A DNA stretch of 9,124 nt from Nitrososphaeraceae archaeon (GTDB lineage Archaea > Thermoproteota > Nitrososphaeria > Nitrososphaerales > Nitrososphaeraceae), in NCBI GenBank assembly GCA_025937665.1, contig JAICQW010000066.1:1-9124 (forward strand). Direction: 5' to 3'. A program made the position numbers and the translations under genes. How positions within the stretch are numbered: the first letter of the stretch is position 1; every line of letters starts with the position of its first letter. This document shows, piece by piece, positions 1-5,270 of this stretch. The notes below the pieces were generated by a model, which saw only the letters and a program-made list of their open reading frames with translations, ran no database searches and was not told the DNA's origin.

Positions 1-701
1 TAGATTTCAAAAAACTTTCACCAAATGCACATCAAAATGATTCAAATACTAGTAATAGTAACAATAACACTAATAGCCGCCTCATAATTACTGCAGTTGA
101 TGTTCTTACGGCAGAACCGCTAATCTTCGATAGTTATAAAAAACCGATTGAAATGAAACATCTTCTTGCCACTATCGGTTATCCACAATATGGATTTCCG
201 TGGGTGGAAGTAAGTGATGGGACGTTTGCTTGGGATGGCTCACTACTGAGTAATACGCCAATACGAGAGGTAATGGTAGCATCTCCAAGTAAAAACAAAA
301 ATATTTTCGTTGTAGAAAATTACCCAAAGAAAATAGAAAAACTCCCTGCAAATATGAGTGAAGTTATGTCAAGGGCTAAAGATATTATCTTTAGCGACAA
401 GACTCAAAGCCTTGAAAAAATGTCTAGACTGATAACAAGACATGTAAATCTGATTGAGGCATTATACGACGTATTTGAAGAGTCTGAAAAATCAAAAATT
501 GACAAAAACAAAATTGAGTTCATTATTAAGGAACATTCGTCACTGGTTCAAAAACACGGTGCCAAAATTCTGAAATTAAACAGAATCACCAGGATTAATC
601 CAGAAACACCATATCCTCTACAAAACGCCGACTTTTCTGTGGACACTATAAAGGAGTTGATCCGGCAAGGAGAGAGAAAGGCATTAGAGTATCTAAAGTA
701 G
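1..701 (+). CDS. patatin-like phospholipase/acyl hydrolase, C-terminal part (5' end outside window)
   Basis: Patatin-family proteins are Ser-Asp dyad lipid acyl hydrolases. The frame with codons starting at base 3 is open from the left edge to the TAG at 699-701, so the in-frame ATG at 153 is internal and not the start. About 232 residues are visible. In order they hold an Asn/Ser/Thr-rich stretch (bases about 36-77), a strand-like segment RLIITAVDVLTAEPLIFD, and the catalytic-Asp region FAWDGSLLSNTPI, whose Asp codon is 234-236. This matches the usual patatin DG[GA]-x-x-x-N-x-P segment, with Ser in place of Gly/Ala after DG. The GxSxG nucleophile motif must lie upstream of the window. The last 120 residues are charged and helical, as in the longer patatin-like proteins with a C-terminal extension. 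No signal or membrane segment is visible in this part. The family call rests on the Asp motif and its surroundings; the substrate is unknown. Confidence 0.82.
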   Translation, partial: DFKKLSPNAHQNDSNTSNSNNNTNSRLIITAVDVLTAEPLIFDSYKKPIEMKHLLATIGYPQYGFPWVEVSDGTFAWDGSLLSNTPIREVMVASPSKNKNIFVVENYPKKIEKLPANMSEVMSRAKDIIFSDKTQSLEKMSRLITRHVNLIEALYDVFEESEKSKIDKNKIEFIIKEHSSLVQKHGAKILKLNRITRINPETPYPLQNADFSVDTIKELIRQGERKALEYLK

Positions 702-864
702 CATTAACAGACTTTCTGGTTGGTTAAAATAGGGCTAGCTAAAAGTTTCAGATGACCTATGTTTCAATTAATAATAAAAAAAGTTTTAAGACATTACAAT
801 TAATAGTATTGAATAGTCTATAGAACATGAGTTTACCATTTGAAAAGTCGTGCATAATTAAAAA

Positions 865-1056
865 ATGAGTCTCGTAGGAACTTTCTCAATATGCAGTATT
901 TGCGGAAAGCGTAGAAAAATTGCTAATCAAAGAAATAAAGTATTGCCAAATCAGGTTGGCATGGATGTTTATTTAGAGTGTAAAGACTGTGCCTCCGTTC
1001 CTCTTTGGGATAGAACAAGTGAGGAAAAACAAAAGGATTTTGATCATTATCAATAA
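865..1056 (+). CDS. small zinc-ribbon protein (63 aa)
   Basis: A 63-residue hydrophilic protein with two CxxC knuckles: C10/C13 (CSIC) and C39/C42 (CKDC), 25 residues apart. This spacing suits one zinc-ribbon site. Basic residues (GKRRK) follow the first knuckle, and the C-terminus is acidic and aromatic. Function is unknown; a nucleic-acid or protein-binding role is only an inference from the fold type. The ATG at 865 is the first possible start, because an in-frame TAA sits at 859-861. There is no Shine-Dalgarno sequence, and a weak TATA-like TTTACCAT (832-839) lies about 29 bases before the ATG, which fits a leaderless mRNA. It ends 8 bases before the stop of a convergent gene, so the two share a terminator region. 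Confidence 0.7.
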   Translation: MSLVGTFSICSICGKRRKIANQRNKVLPNQVGMDVYLECKDCASVPLWDRTSEEKQKDFDHYQ

Positions 1057-1064
1057 AAGTTTAG

Positions 1065-1451
1065 TTAATCGAGTATTTTCCTTTTCCAGTCATTGTTATT
1101 CTCTCCTTCTGATAGTTTGATCCAGTTGTCATACGCATCATCATATTTTTTGGTCCAACTACTACAGGTATTATGAATATTCTTTGAGCCAGTTGACTTA
1201 TTTTTGGTATCAATATTTTCGTCACTTATCTGCAATTCTTTGGAGTTTGAGATATCTAAGAGATAGCGCATATCTTGTCTATTTTCCATATATTTCTGTA
1301 TAACGGGATTATCCGCATCTCGCCAAAAAACTAGGCCATCTGATGAATTTGAGGCAATTGATAAGGTAGCCATTAATAGGCGATCTGTGGGTGGACTGTA
1401 ATCAAGTTTGGAATAATTATAGGTTATCGTAGGATATACTACATATCTCAT
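1065..1451 (-). CDS. hypothetical protein, second gene of an ATGA-coupled pair (128 aa)
   Basis: I do not recognise this protein. It is 128 residues, soluble-looking, with an N-terminal part rich in Tyr and beta-prone residues (YVVYPTITYNY) and a polar C-terminal half rich in Asn, Asp, Ser and Lys. It has one cysteine and no signal peptide or membrane segment. Its ATG (1451-1449) overlaps the stop of the upstream gene in the four bases ATGA, so the two are probably co-transcribed and translationally coupled. The short overlap could also mean that one longer gene was split by a frameshift: this frame stays open upstream of the ATG for about 13 codons. Both products carry a similar YPTI-type segment (FYPTIYF upstream, VYPTITYNY here), too short to prove relatedness. 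Confidence 0.55.
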   Translation of the reverse strand: MRYVVYPTITYNYSKLDYSPPTDRLLMATLSIASNSSDGLVFWRDADNPVIQKYMENRQDMRYLLDISNSKELQISDENIDTKNKSTGSKNIHNTCSSWTKKYDDAYDNWIKLSEGENNNDWKRKILD

Positions 1452-1741
1452 GGGCTTGTTAAAACCTCTGAGAATATTTGCAATTGTTTGTCAAGGACAG
1501 ACACGTTATAATAACATCCACTGGCTACCACCAAACCATCAATATAGTTCTTGTATTTCTTCACAACTAGTCCAGTTTTGGTACCTTCAAAATATATTGT
1601 AGGGTAAAATTTTACATCTTCGCTTTTATGTTTAAGCTCAACAGATAGCTCTGTATCCTCCATGAAATCTACGTTGTTCTTAAATTTAGTATCTGATCTA
1701 GTACTTATCCAGTTGAAATCATCAATCGTAAAAACCTTCAA
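1448..1741 (-). CDS. hypothetical protein, first gene of an ATGA-coupled pair (97 aa, TTG start)
   Basis: An unrecognised 97-residue protein, mixed alpha/beta in character, with no signal peptide or membrane span and a single Cys. The start at 1741 is TTG. The only alternative in frame is the ATG at residue 27, and a stop lies five codons upstream of the TTG (1754-1756). The TTG is supported by a TATA-like palindrome TAAAATATTTTA (1764-1775) centred about 28 bases upstream, the spacing expected for leaderless archaeal transcripts. It overlaps the 128-residue gene downstream by ATGA. If the TTG is wrong, the protein would begin at residue 27 and lose its first beta-like segment. Function cannot be inferred. 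Confidence 0.5.
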   Translation of the reverse strand: MKVFTIDDFNWISTRSDTKFKNNVDFMEDTELSVELKHKSEDVKFYPTIYFEGTKTGLVVKKYKNYIDGLVVASGCYYNVSVLDKQLQIFSEVLTSP

Positions 1742-1763
1742 ATGTATTGCTTTTCAAGAGAAT

Positions 1764-1775
1764 TAAAATATTTTA
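1764..1775 (-). promoter_or_regulatory. TATA-like box for the 1448-1741 gene
   Basis: TAAAATATTTTA, a perfect 12-base palindrome centred about 28 bases upstream of the TTG start. The position fits an archaeal TATA box giving a transcript that begins at or next to the start codon. It is placed by spacing and AT content only. Confidence 0.35.
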
Positions 1776-1806
1776 TCCAACCTTTCCAATTGTAGCTAGT
1801 ACTAGG

Positions 1807-1825
1807 ACCTCCCTCAGAAGGAGGT
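1807..1825. repeat. short inverted repeat (hairpin), 6-bp stem
   Basis: ACCTCC (1807-1812) and GGAGGT (1820-1825) form a perfect GC-rich stem around a 7-base loop in otherwise AT-rich DNA. Read on the plus strand it is followed within about 15 bases by a T-rich run (ATTATTATTTTT). It lies about 65-85 bases upstream of the minus-strand gene starting at 1741. It could be a structured leader, a protein site, or a stem that separates transcripts; the sequence does not decide. Confidence 0.4.
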
Positions 1826-1918
1826 AAGAGAATAATTATTATTTTTAGGTTAGTTTTATTTACATTGTCTAACAACCTAGATGTGATTTAAGAGATTTAG
1901 GATCCTTGAAGTTATTCA

Positions 1919-2017
1919 TTACAAATAGTACTCTCCATATCCCTCTTTGAGAAGTACATCGATTGCTTTTTTCTGTTCCAAATCTTTAAGATGTTGAAGT
2001 ACAAAACTGTTATTCAT
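1919..2017 (-). CDS. short ORF (32 aa), possibly the frameshifted 3' end of the small membrane-protein gene
   Basis: From ATG 2017-2015 to TAA 1921-1919 this frame encodes 32 residues with a coding-like, amphipathic tail: FVLQHLKDLEQKKAIDVL and then LKEGYGEYYL. It does not read as a separate gene, because no promoter-like box precedes it. It lies immediately after the one-TM frame at 2032-2220 but in another reading frame, and this frame is open for about 20 codons upstream of the ATG. A single indel near 2035 would join the TM/coiled-coil part to this helix. It may therefore be the C-terminal piece of a broken gene, or a genuine micro-ORF. I am moderately sure the stretch is or was coding, and unsure about its boundaries. 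Confidence 0.35.
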   Translation of the reverse strand: MNNSFVLQHLKDLEQKKAIDVLLKEGYGEYYL

Positions 2018-2031
2018 AGGTATCCAAAGTC

Positions 2032-2220
2032 CTACAGGAATGTTACTATTGGTCTTTCTCGTGAAGCAACAGAATTCATATTGTTATCATCTTTTGTATC
2101 GATGTCTGCATTTAACTGTTGTAATTCTCCCTGCACATTCGTTATCTTTGAGAACAAAATGTCTGTTAATAAGAAGCAAAATATACCAATACTTATAAAA
2201 ATAATTAATGAAACTATCAT
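2032..2220 (-). CDS. small single-pass membrane protein (62 aa), possibly truncated by frameshift
   Basis: From ATG 2220-2218 the product starts with one strong membrane segment (MIVSLIIFISIGIFCFLLTD, residues 1-20). A short coiled-coil-like stretch (ITNVQGELQQLNADID) and a polar tail with a basic SRERP end follow. A TTG three codons earlier (2229) is possible, but the TATATT box on the minus strand (2249-2254) is about 31 bases from the ATG and only 22 from the TTG, favouring the ATG. It starts about 57 bases after the C2H2 gene ends on the same strand. Two other frames covering these bases are long, but lack comparable protein-like order. The product may originally have continued into the helix encoded at 1919-2017. 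Function is unknown. Confidence 0.42.
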   Translation of the reverse strand: MIVSLIIFISIGIFCFLLTDILFSKITNVQGELQQLNADIDTKDDNNMNSVASRERPIVTFL

Positions 2221-2248
2221 GGAAGACAAACATTTTAGGGTTCTTTTG

Positions 2249-2254
2249 AATATA
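2249..2254 (-). promoter_or_regulatory. TATA-like box for the small membrane protein
   Basis: TATATT on the minus strand, centred about 31 bases before the ATG at 2220. It lies just after the end of the C2H2 gene, so it would give the membrane-protein gene its own transcript. Assigned from spacing only. Confidence 0.3.
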
Positions 2255-2276
2255 GGTTAGTACTATTCTTGCGATT

Positions 2277-2639
2277 TTAAATCCAATGGATCCTTCTATG
2301 AACAAGTAACTCCTCTTCAGTATTTATTCTCCAACCACATATCTCACACATAAGAAGATTTGATATCTCTTCAATCCTTTTCGGAATCCCCACAGTAAGA
2401 ATATTTTCTAATTGGATGATTTGGTATCTTGATAGATTATGGGTCTCTAAATAATTTCGAAGAATTTCCTTAGTGATCTTCATACCATTTCTTTTATTAT
2501 TTTCTTCAAATGATATGCTTAATTCATCAGTTTCAGGTACCATATATATAGTGGATACTACTTTCTGGGAGGTTAGATAGTCTTTTACTGCTTGGGCAAG
2601 TAATACATCGCCTGCAAAATTGATTACTATATATTCCAT
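2277..2639 (-). CDS. C2H2 zinc-finger protein (120 aa)
   Basis: The last 25 residues contain a classical single C2H2 finger: C98-x2-C101-x12-H114-x3-H118. The sequence begins CEICGWRI and ends with HRRIH, just before the C-terminal Trp-Ile. The preceding 95 residues have no recognised domain and read as alpha/beta, with an amphipathic helix at about residues 55-95. The protein lacks signal and membrane segments. Lone C2H2 fingers at the end of small proteins are known in archaea, and some bind DNA, but one finger alone also commonly serves protein contacts, so a regulator role is only possible. The start is ATG (2639-2637). A TATATATT box (2684-2691, minus) lies about 48 bases upstream, giving a leader of roughly 20 bases. 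It is the first gene of a same-strand run of orphans. Confidence 0.72.
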   Translation of the reverse strand: MEYIVINFAGDVLLAQAVKDYLTSQKVVSTIYMVPETDELSISFEENNKRNGMKITKEILRNYLETHNLSRYQIIQLENILTVGIPKRIEEISNLLMCEICGWRINTEEELLVHRRIHWI

Positions 2640-2683
2640 ATAGACCAGTTTTGTTTAATGTAGGATATGATTTATCTATCAAC

Positions 2684-2691
2684 AATATATA
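2684..2691 (-). promoter_or_regulatory. TATA box of the C2H2 gene
   Basis: TATATATT on the minus strand, the best TATA match in the 186-base spacer between the C2H2 gene and the VOC gene. It is centred about 48 bases before the ATG, implying a short leader. The remainder of this spacer shows nothing else recognisable. Confidence 0.4.
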
Positions 2692-2825
2692 GTATGGTTT
2701 AAGGTCTTGTTACTAAACAACTATCACAAAATAAGTTGGCGTTCAAGTAATATCATTATGTAGCAATCACTATTCAAAATTACCTCGAAACTCAGAACTG
2801 TGCTAAGAAAATGGAATGTAAAGAT

Positions 2826-3299
2826 TTACTTTGACATTTCAGAGAAAGCAGCTTCTGCAGCCGTTTTCATTTCCTCTTCTGAAAGATCCTTTTTGTGCGT
2901 TGCTATTGACCAGTGATGTCCAAATGGATCTTCAAGTCTACCCTGACGGTCTCCCCAAAATTGATCCTTGACAGGATCTAGTACTTTGGCGCCAGCGGAA
3001 ATAGCTTTATTGAAAATCGAGTCAACATCGTCTACATACACATACATGGAAACTGGACTTCCACCTATTGTTTTTGGAGAATGGCACTTCATCTCGGGGT
3101 ATTCATCAGACAACATAAAAACAGAATCGCCTAACTTTAATTCAGCATGAGCAACTCTGCCATCCGGGGCTTTCATACGACATCGTTCTTCAACACCAAA
3201 ACCATTTTTGTAAAATTCTATTGCTTCATCCCCATTCTTCACAATCAAGACAGGGGTAATCGAATGATAGTCTTTTGGAATTTTTTCTCTTTCGTTCAT
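2826..3299 (-). CDS. VOC-superfamily (glyoxalase-fold) PhnB-like protein (157 aa)
   Basis: The sequence shows the two beta-alpha-beta-beta-beta halves typical of the vicinal oxygen chelate fold. The first half opens at residues 11-20 (YHSITPVLIV) and includes AIEFYKNGFG, PDGRVAHAEL and GDSVFMLSDE. The second opens at VSMYVYVDDVD (83-93) and includes AGAKVLDPVKDQFWGDR and the signature LEDPFGHHWSIATH (122-135). This pattern is that of the PhnB-like/YdcE-like VOC proteins, about 140-160 residues long, cytosolic and often dimeric. Their substrates are mostly unknown; some members act in resistance or are only labelled glyoxalase. His12 and His51 are candidate metal ligands. The ATG at 3299 is divergent from the ArsR gene, with a leaderless-type box 25 bases upstream. 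The context suggests control by that regulator, which is an inference. Confidence 0.88.
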   Translation of the reverse strand: MNEREKIPKDYHSITPVLIVKNGDEAIEFYKNGFGVEERCRMKAPDGRVAHAELKLGDSVFMLSDEYPEMKCHSPKTIGGSPVSMYVYVDDVDSIFNKAISAGAKVLDPVKDQFWGDRQGRLEDPFGHHWSIATHKKDLSEEEMKTAAEAAFSEMSK

Positions 3300-3320
3300 A
3301 TATTATTTTGTTTTTTATCA

Positions 3321-3346
3321 TATTTATTGTTATATTTATTTAAATA
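3321..3346. promoter_or_regulatory. divergent leaderless promoters of the VOC and ArsR-YjbQ transcripts
   Basis: The spacer between the two ATGs (3300-3368) holds two TATA-like boxes. AATAAATA on the minus strand (3321-3328) is centred 25 bases before the VOC ATG. TTTAAATA on the plus strand (3339-3346) is centred 26 bases before the ArsR ATG at 3369. Both distances are those of archaeal leaderless promoters, and neither gene has a Shine-Dalgarno sequence. The boxes are about 10 bases apart, so one bound repressor could block both. Confidence 0.6.
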
Positions 3347-3364
3347 ATTAATTAATTAATTAAT
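3346..3364. repeat. AATT tandem repeat and palindrome, candidate ArsR operator
   Basis: Almost five copies of AATT in a row. The core TTAATTAATTAATTAA (3348-3363) is a perfect 16-base palindrome. It lies directly between the plus-strand TATA box and the ArsR start codon, where a dimeric winged-helix repressor would block initiation. It could also be simple AT-rich slippage; the operator role is an inference. Confidence 0.45.
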
Positions 3365-3368
3365 ATTG

Positions 3369-3677
3369 ATGGAATCTGCAGGGAAGGCAATCTCAGACTC
3401 TAGTAGACGTAAAATTCTGGTATTGTTAAAGGAAAGAGATATGACCCCTACTGAAATCTTAAAACACTTTCAATTCACAATGCCCGCTGTGTCTGTTCAT
3501 TTACGAATTCTTAGAAATTCGGACTTGATATTTGAAAAGAAGATAGGAAAGAACAGAATTTACTCACTAAACAAAGAAAAGGCATTAGAAATGATGAATT
3601 TTTTTGCAGGAATGTGGGATTATAATCTTAAGAGTTTAAAGGAATTTTTGGAGAACCAAAAGGTTACAAAAAAATGA
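3369..3677 (+). CDS. ArsR-family winged-helix transcriptional regulator (102 aa)
   Basis: A small regulator with an ArsR/SmtB-type winged helix: helix 1 IsdssRRKILVLLKE (residues 8-22), then TPTEILKHFQFTMPAVSVHL (26-45) spanning the helix-turn-helix, and the wing around IFEKKIGKNRIYSLN (54-68). The C-terminal helix (about 72-95, WDYNLKSLKEFLE) is the usual dimer helix. It has no cysteine, so it lacks the classical metal-binding sites and probably senses something else or acts with a partner. I take ATG 3369 rather than the TTG one codon earlier, because the TATA box lies 26 bases away. Its stop overlaps the start of the YjbQ gene in ATGA, so the two form an operon. The VOC gene is divergent. 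ArsR regulators usually repress their own operon, which fits the palindrome upstream. Confidence 0.88.
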   Translation: MESAGKAISDSSRRKILVLLKERDMTPTEILKHFQFTMPAVSVHLRILRNSDLIFEKKIGKNRIYSLNKEKALEMMNFFAGMWDYNLKSLKEFLENQKVTKK

Positions 3678-4117
3678 GCGATACAAACCCTCCAAATATG
3701 AAAGTTGTATCAGACACTATTAAGATGCACACAGAAGGTGAAGGTGATATGATCGATATGACTTCGCAGCTATCAGATATAGTAAAAGAGAGCAAAATTA
3801 AAAATGGAACAGTTACTATTTTTGTTTCGGGGTCCACAGCCGCAGTAACAACTATTGAATTTGAATCAGGACTTATTCATGATTTTCCCGCAATGTTATC
3901 TAGAATAGTCCCAAAGAACATAGAATATGAGCATGACAACACCTGGCACGACGGAAATGGTCATTCTCACGTACGTTCATCTCTGATAGGGCCCAGCATA
4001 ACTATCCCAATCATACACGGTAAATTAACGCTCGGAACGTGGCAACAGGTGGTTTTATTGGAAATGGACACGAGATCTAGAAACCGAACTGCAATTTTAC
4101 AAATAATGGGTCAATAG
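3674..4117 (+). CDS. yjbQ: YjbQ-family protein (UPF0047, secondary thiamine-phosphate synthase type)
   Basis: A 147-residue cytosolic protein, the usual length for the YjbQ/UPF0047 family. Its hallmark blocks are present: TVTIFVSGSTAAVTTIEFE (46-64), the conserved DNTWHDGNGHSHVRSSLIGPS region (88-108) with His92, His97 and His99, and GTWQQVVLLEMD (121-132) with the R-N-R segment after it. The fold forms a trimer with a conserved His/Asp-rich cavity. The E. coli member shows weak thiamine-phosphate synthase activity, and the physiological role of the family is unsettled. No thiamine-pathway gene is visible nearby. It begins inside the ArsR stop (ATGA at 3674-3677), so translation is coupled to the regulator. 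Regulation by ArsR would be unusual for a housekeeping thiamine enzyme and suggests a stress- or metabolite-linked role; that is an inference. Confidence 0.9.
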   Translation: MSDTNPPNMKVVSDTIKMHTEGEGDMIDMTSQLSDIVKESKIKNGTVTIFVSGSTAAVTTIEFESGLIHDFPAMLSRIVPKNIEYEHDNTWHDGNGHSHVRSSLIGPSITIPIIHGKLTLGTWQQVVLLEMDTRSRNRTAILQIMGQ

Positions 4118-4154
4118 GCAATGAACGGTCATGAGGAAAATTCATTTAGGTATG

Positions 4155-4172
4155 TTATCTAAAAAATTTGCT
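4155..4172 (-). terminator. T-rich stretch after the phosphatase gene
   Basis: Read on the minus strand, a run of six T (complement of 4161-4166) occurs about 20 bases beyond the phosphatase stop. This is typical of archaeal termination at T-runs without a strong hairpin. The spacer to the convergent YjbQ gene is 67 bases, so both transcripts probably end here. Confidence 0.3.
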
Positions 4173-4184
4173 AGATATGATTTC

Positions 4185-5096
4185 TCAGTGAAGTAATCTT
4201 CCATACAGTCCATAGAAATTAGTACCAAGCACATTGCCATCTGTATTATTTATTCTAATTTGTAGATATCCATAGTTTTTAGTGTTCACATACGACCACT
4301 CCGAACTAGTCTCTGCATCATAATGACTTCTACCACCTGCTCCAGAAATAAACCAGCGACCGTTACTTGATTCGGCCATTATATGATTATGGGCAGATAT
4401 TTCATAAACTTGAACACTTTTTGAGATGTTACTTTCAATACCTGATAACATTCCAATTGTAGAGTCTCTTGCCGGGTGATGTGATTCCGGGGTATGTGCG
4501 GGTTTATGGGCCAGTAAAAATACATTTTTGATTCCTTTCATCAGCGTTCCATTTGTTACCAGTGACTGTCCCCATTTTGTTTGTGATTCAGTATCTCCGT
4601 TTGTATTTAAGCCAATCAAAAGGCTCGTATCATTTGCAATTTTTCGATACCAATGATCTTCACATAATTCCAGAGTTTGATTTTGAAGTTCTGAACTCCC
4701 ATCCTCATCTGAGTCATGATTGCCAACTAGACAGGCCAGTTTGTTTTCCTTTATCAAATCACCATAAATAGTTGTAAAATTAATCAAATCAGGTTTATAA
4801 CATAGATCTCCTAGGGCAATAAAGAGATCCGGATTGTCCGATTTGATCTGATCGTCAAGATGATTAAAACAATCTATGTCGCCAACAGCATTAATTACCG
4901 TCACACTTGAATCATTTTTCTTACTACCATTAATCATAGTGGAATATGTAGTATTTTGATTAGTAGTATTTTGATTAGTAGTATTTTGATTAGTAGTATT
5001 TTGATTAGTAACGGTTTGTGAAAATGAAAGAGAAGCAAAAAGAGTAACAAGTATCATTATTAATAATGGGAATAATACATACTGAATTTTGATCAT
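4185..5096 (-). CDS. secreted metallophosphoesterase, purple-acid-phosphatase motif type (303 aa)
   Basis: A Sec-type signal peptide spans residues 1-26 (hydrophobic core LLIMILVTLFASLSFS), then a low-complexity linker of four NQNTT repeats (31-50), then a calcineurin-like phosphoesterase domain from about residue 65. The metal motifs appear in order: GDID (D73), GDLCY (D97, Y100), GNHD (N126, H127), AHKPA (H197) and AHNH (H236, H238). The GDxxY form is the one used by purple acid phosphatases, where the Tyr binds Fe(III). The first motif has Asp where many relatives have Gly or His (D75), which may alter the site. About 12 N-x-S/T sequons lie in the mature chain, so a glycosylated surface or extracellular enzyme is likely. 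It may release phosphate from organic esters; the substrate is unproven. The ATG lies directly beside a 36-base repeat containing a TATA-like TTTACTAT. Confidence 0.85.
   Translation of the reverse strand: MIKIQYVLFPLLIMILVTLFASLSFSQTVTNQNTTNQNTTNQNTTNQNTTYSTMINGSKKNDSSVTVINAVGDIDCFNHLDDQIKSDNPDLFIALGDLCYKPDLINFTTIYGDLIKENKLACLVGNHDSDEDGSSELQNQTLELCEDHWYRKIANDTSLLIGLNTNGDTESQTKWGQSLVTNGTLMKGIKNVFLLAHKPAHTPESHHPARDSTIGMLSGIESNISKSVQVYEISAHNHIMAESSNGRWFISGAGGRSHYDAETSSEWSYVNTKNYGYLQIRINNTDGNVLGTNFYGLYGRLLH
4951..5010. repeat. 15-bp tandem repeat, four perfect copies, inside the phosphatase gene
   Basis: GTATTTTGATTAGTA occurs four times head to tail with no mismatch. On the minus strand it encodes four NQNTT units between the signal peptide and catalytic domain. 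The copies are identical at silent positions as well, which points to recent expansion by slippage or unequal crossing-over. Each unit adds one N-T-T glycosylation sequon, so copy number sets both linker length and glycan number. Confidence 0.95.
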
Positions 5097-5097
5097 T

Positions 5098-5133
5098 ATC
5101 TATATCAACACTGGGTTTTGAATAGTAAAGCCT
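5098..5133. repeat. 36-bp direct repeat, copy 1 (upstream of the phosphatase ATG)
   Basis: Bases 5098-5133 are identical over 36 positions to 5163-5198, and similarity continues at about 60 per cent for roughly 15-29 more bases, giving an apparent 65-base tandem duplication. Copy 1 abuts the minus-strand phosphatase start (ATG at 5096). On that strand it holds TTTACTAT (5122-5129), centred about 29 bases from the ATG and plausibly its TATA box. Confidence 0.9.
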
Positions 5134-5162
5134 CGTTGCACGAACATATAATCTTAGGCACC

Positions 5163-5198
5163 ATCTATATCAACACTGGGTTTTGAATAGTAAAGCCT
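5163..5198. repeat. 36-bp direct repeat, copy 2
   Basis: A perfect second copy of 5098-5133, with no start codon next to it. It lies between the phosphatase promoter and that of the plus-strand gene at 5271. Its inner 13 bases, GAATAGTAAAGCC (5186-5198), recur a third time at 5773-5785. Confidence 0.9.
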
Positions 5199-5242
5199 TG
5201 TGGTACAACCATTTAAGTGACAAATAATAACTAATATGACCA

Positions 5243-5248
5243 TATATT
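5243..5248 (+). promoter_or_regulatory. TATA box of the seven-cysteine protein gene
   Basis: TATATT centred about 26 bases before the ATG at 5271, the spacing of an archaeal leaderless promoter. A three-codon ORF (ATG ACT CCA TGA, 5263-5274) overlaps the gene start, but would lie mostly outside a leaderless mRNA. Confidence 0.5.
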
Positions 5249-5270
5249 CAATATAGTTCAAAATGACTCC

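Noticed and set aside
1991..2260. 89-codon plus-strand ORF
   Set aside because: It lies antisense to the TM/coiled-coil frame and the helical tail frame, which look far more protein-like; it has no promoter-like box at the right distance.
2087..2305. 72-codon minus-strand ORF in another frame, overlapping the C2H2 gene end
   Set aside because: It overlaps both the finger gene and the membrane-protein frame and has an unordered composition.
3147..3347. 66-codon plus-strand hydrophobic ORF across the VOC start and the divergent promoter
   Set aside because: Antisense to a clear VOC gene and runs through the shared promoter; its hydrophobicity comes from T-rich spacer DNA.
4951..5010. CRISPR-like array
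   Set aside because: The 15-bp units are directly adjacent without spacers and lie in frame inside a coding sequence, so this is a coding tandem repeat.
5098..5198. CRISPR fragment or transposon inverted ends
   Set aside because: Two direct copies with one 29-base interval that itself resembles the sequence after copy 2, no cas gene, no transposase and no inverted repeats; a tandem duplication explains it better.
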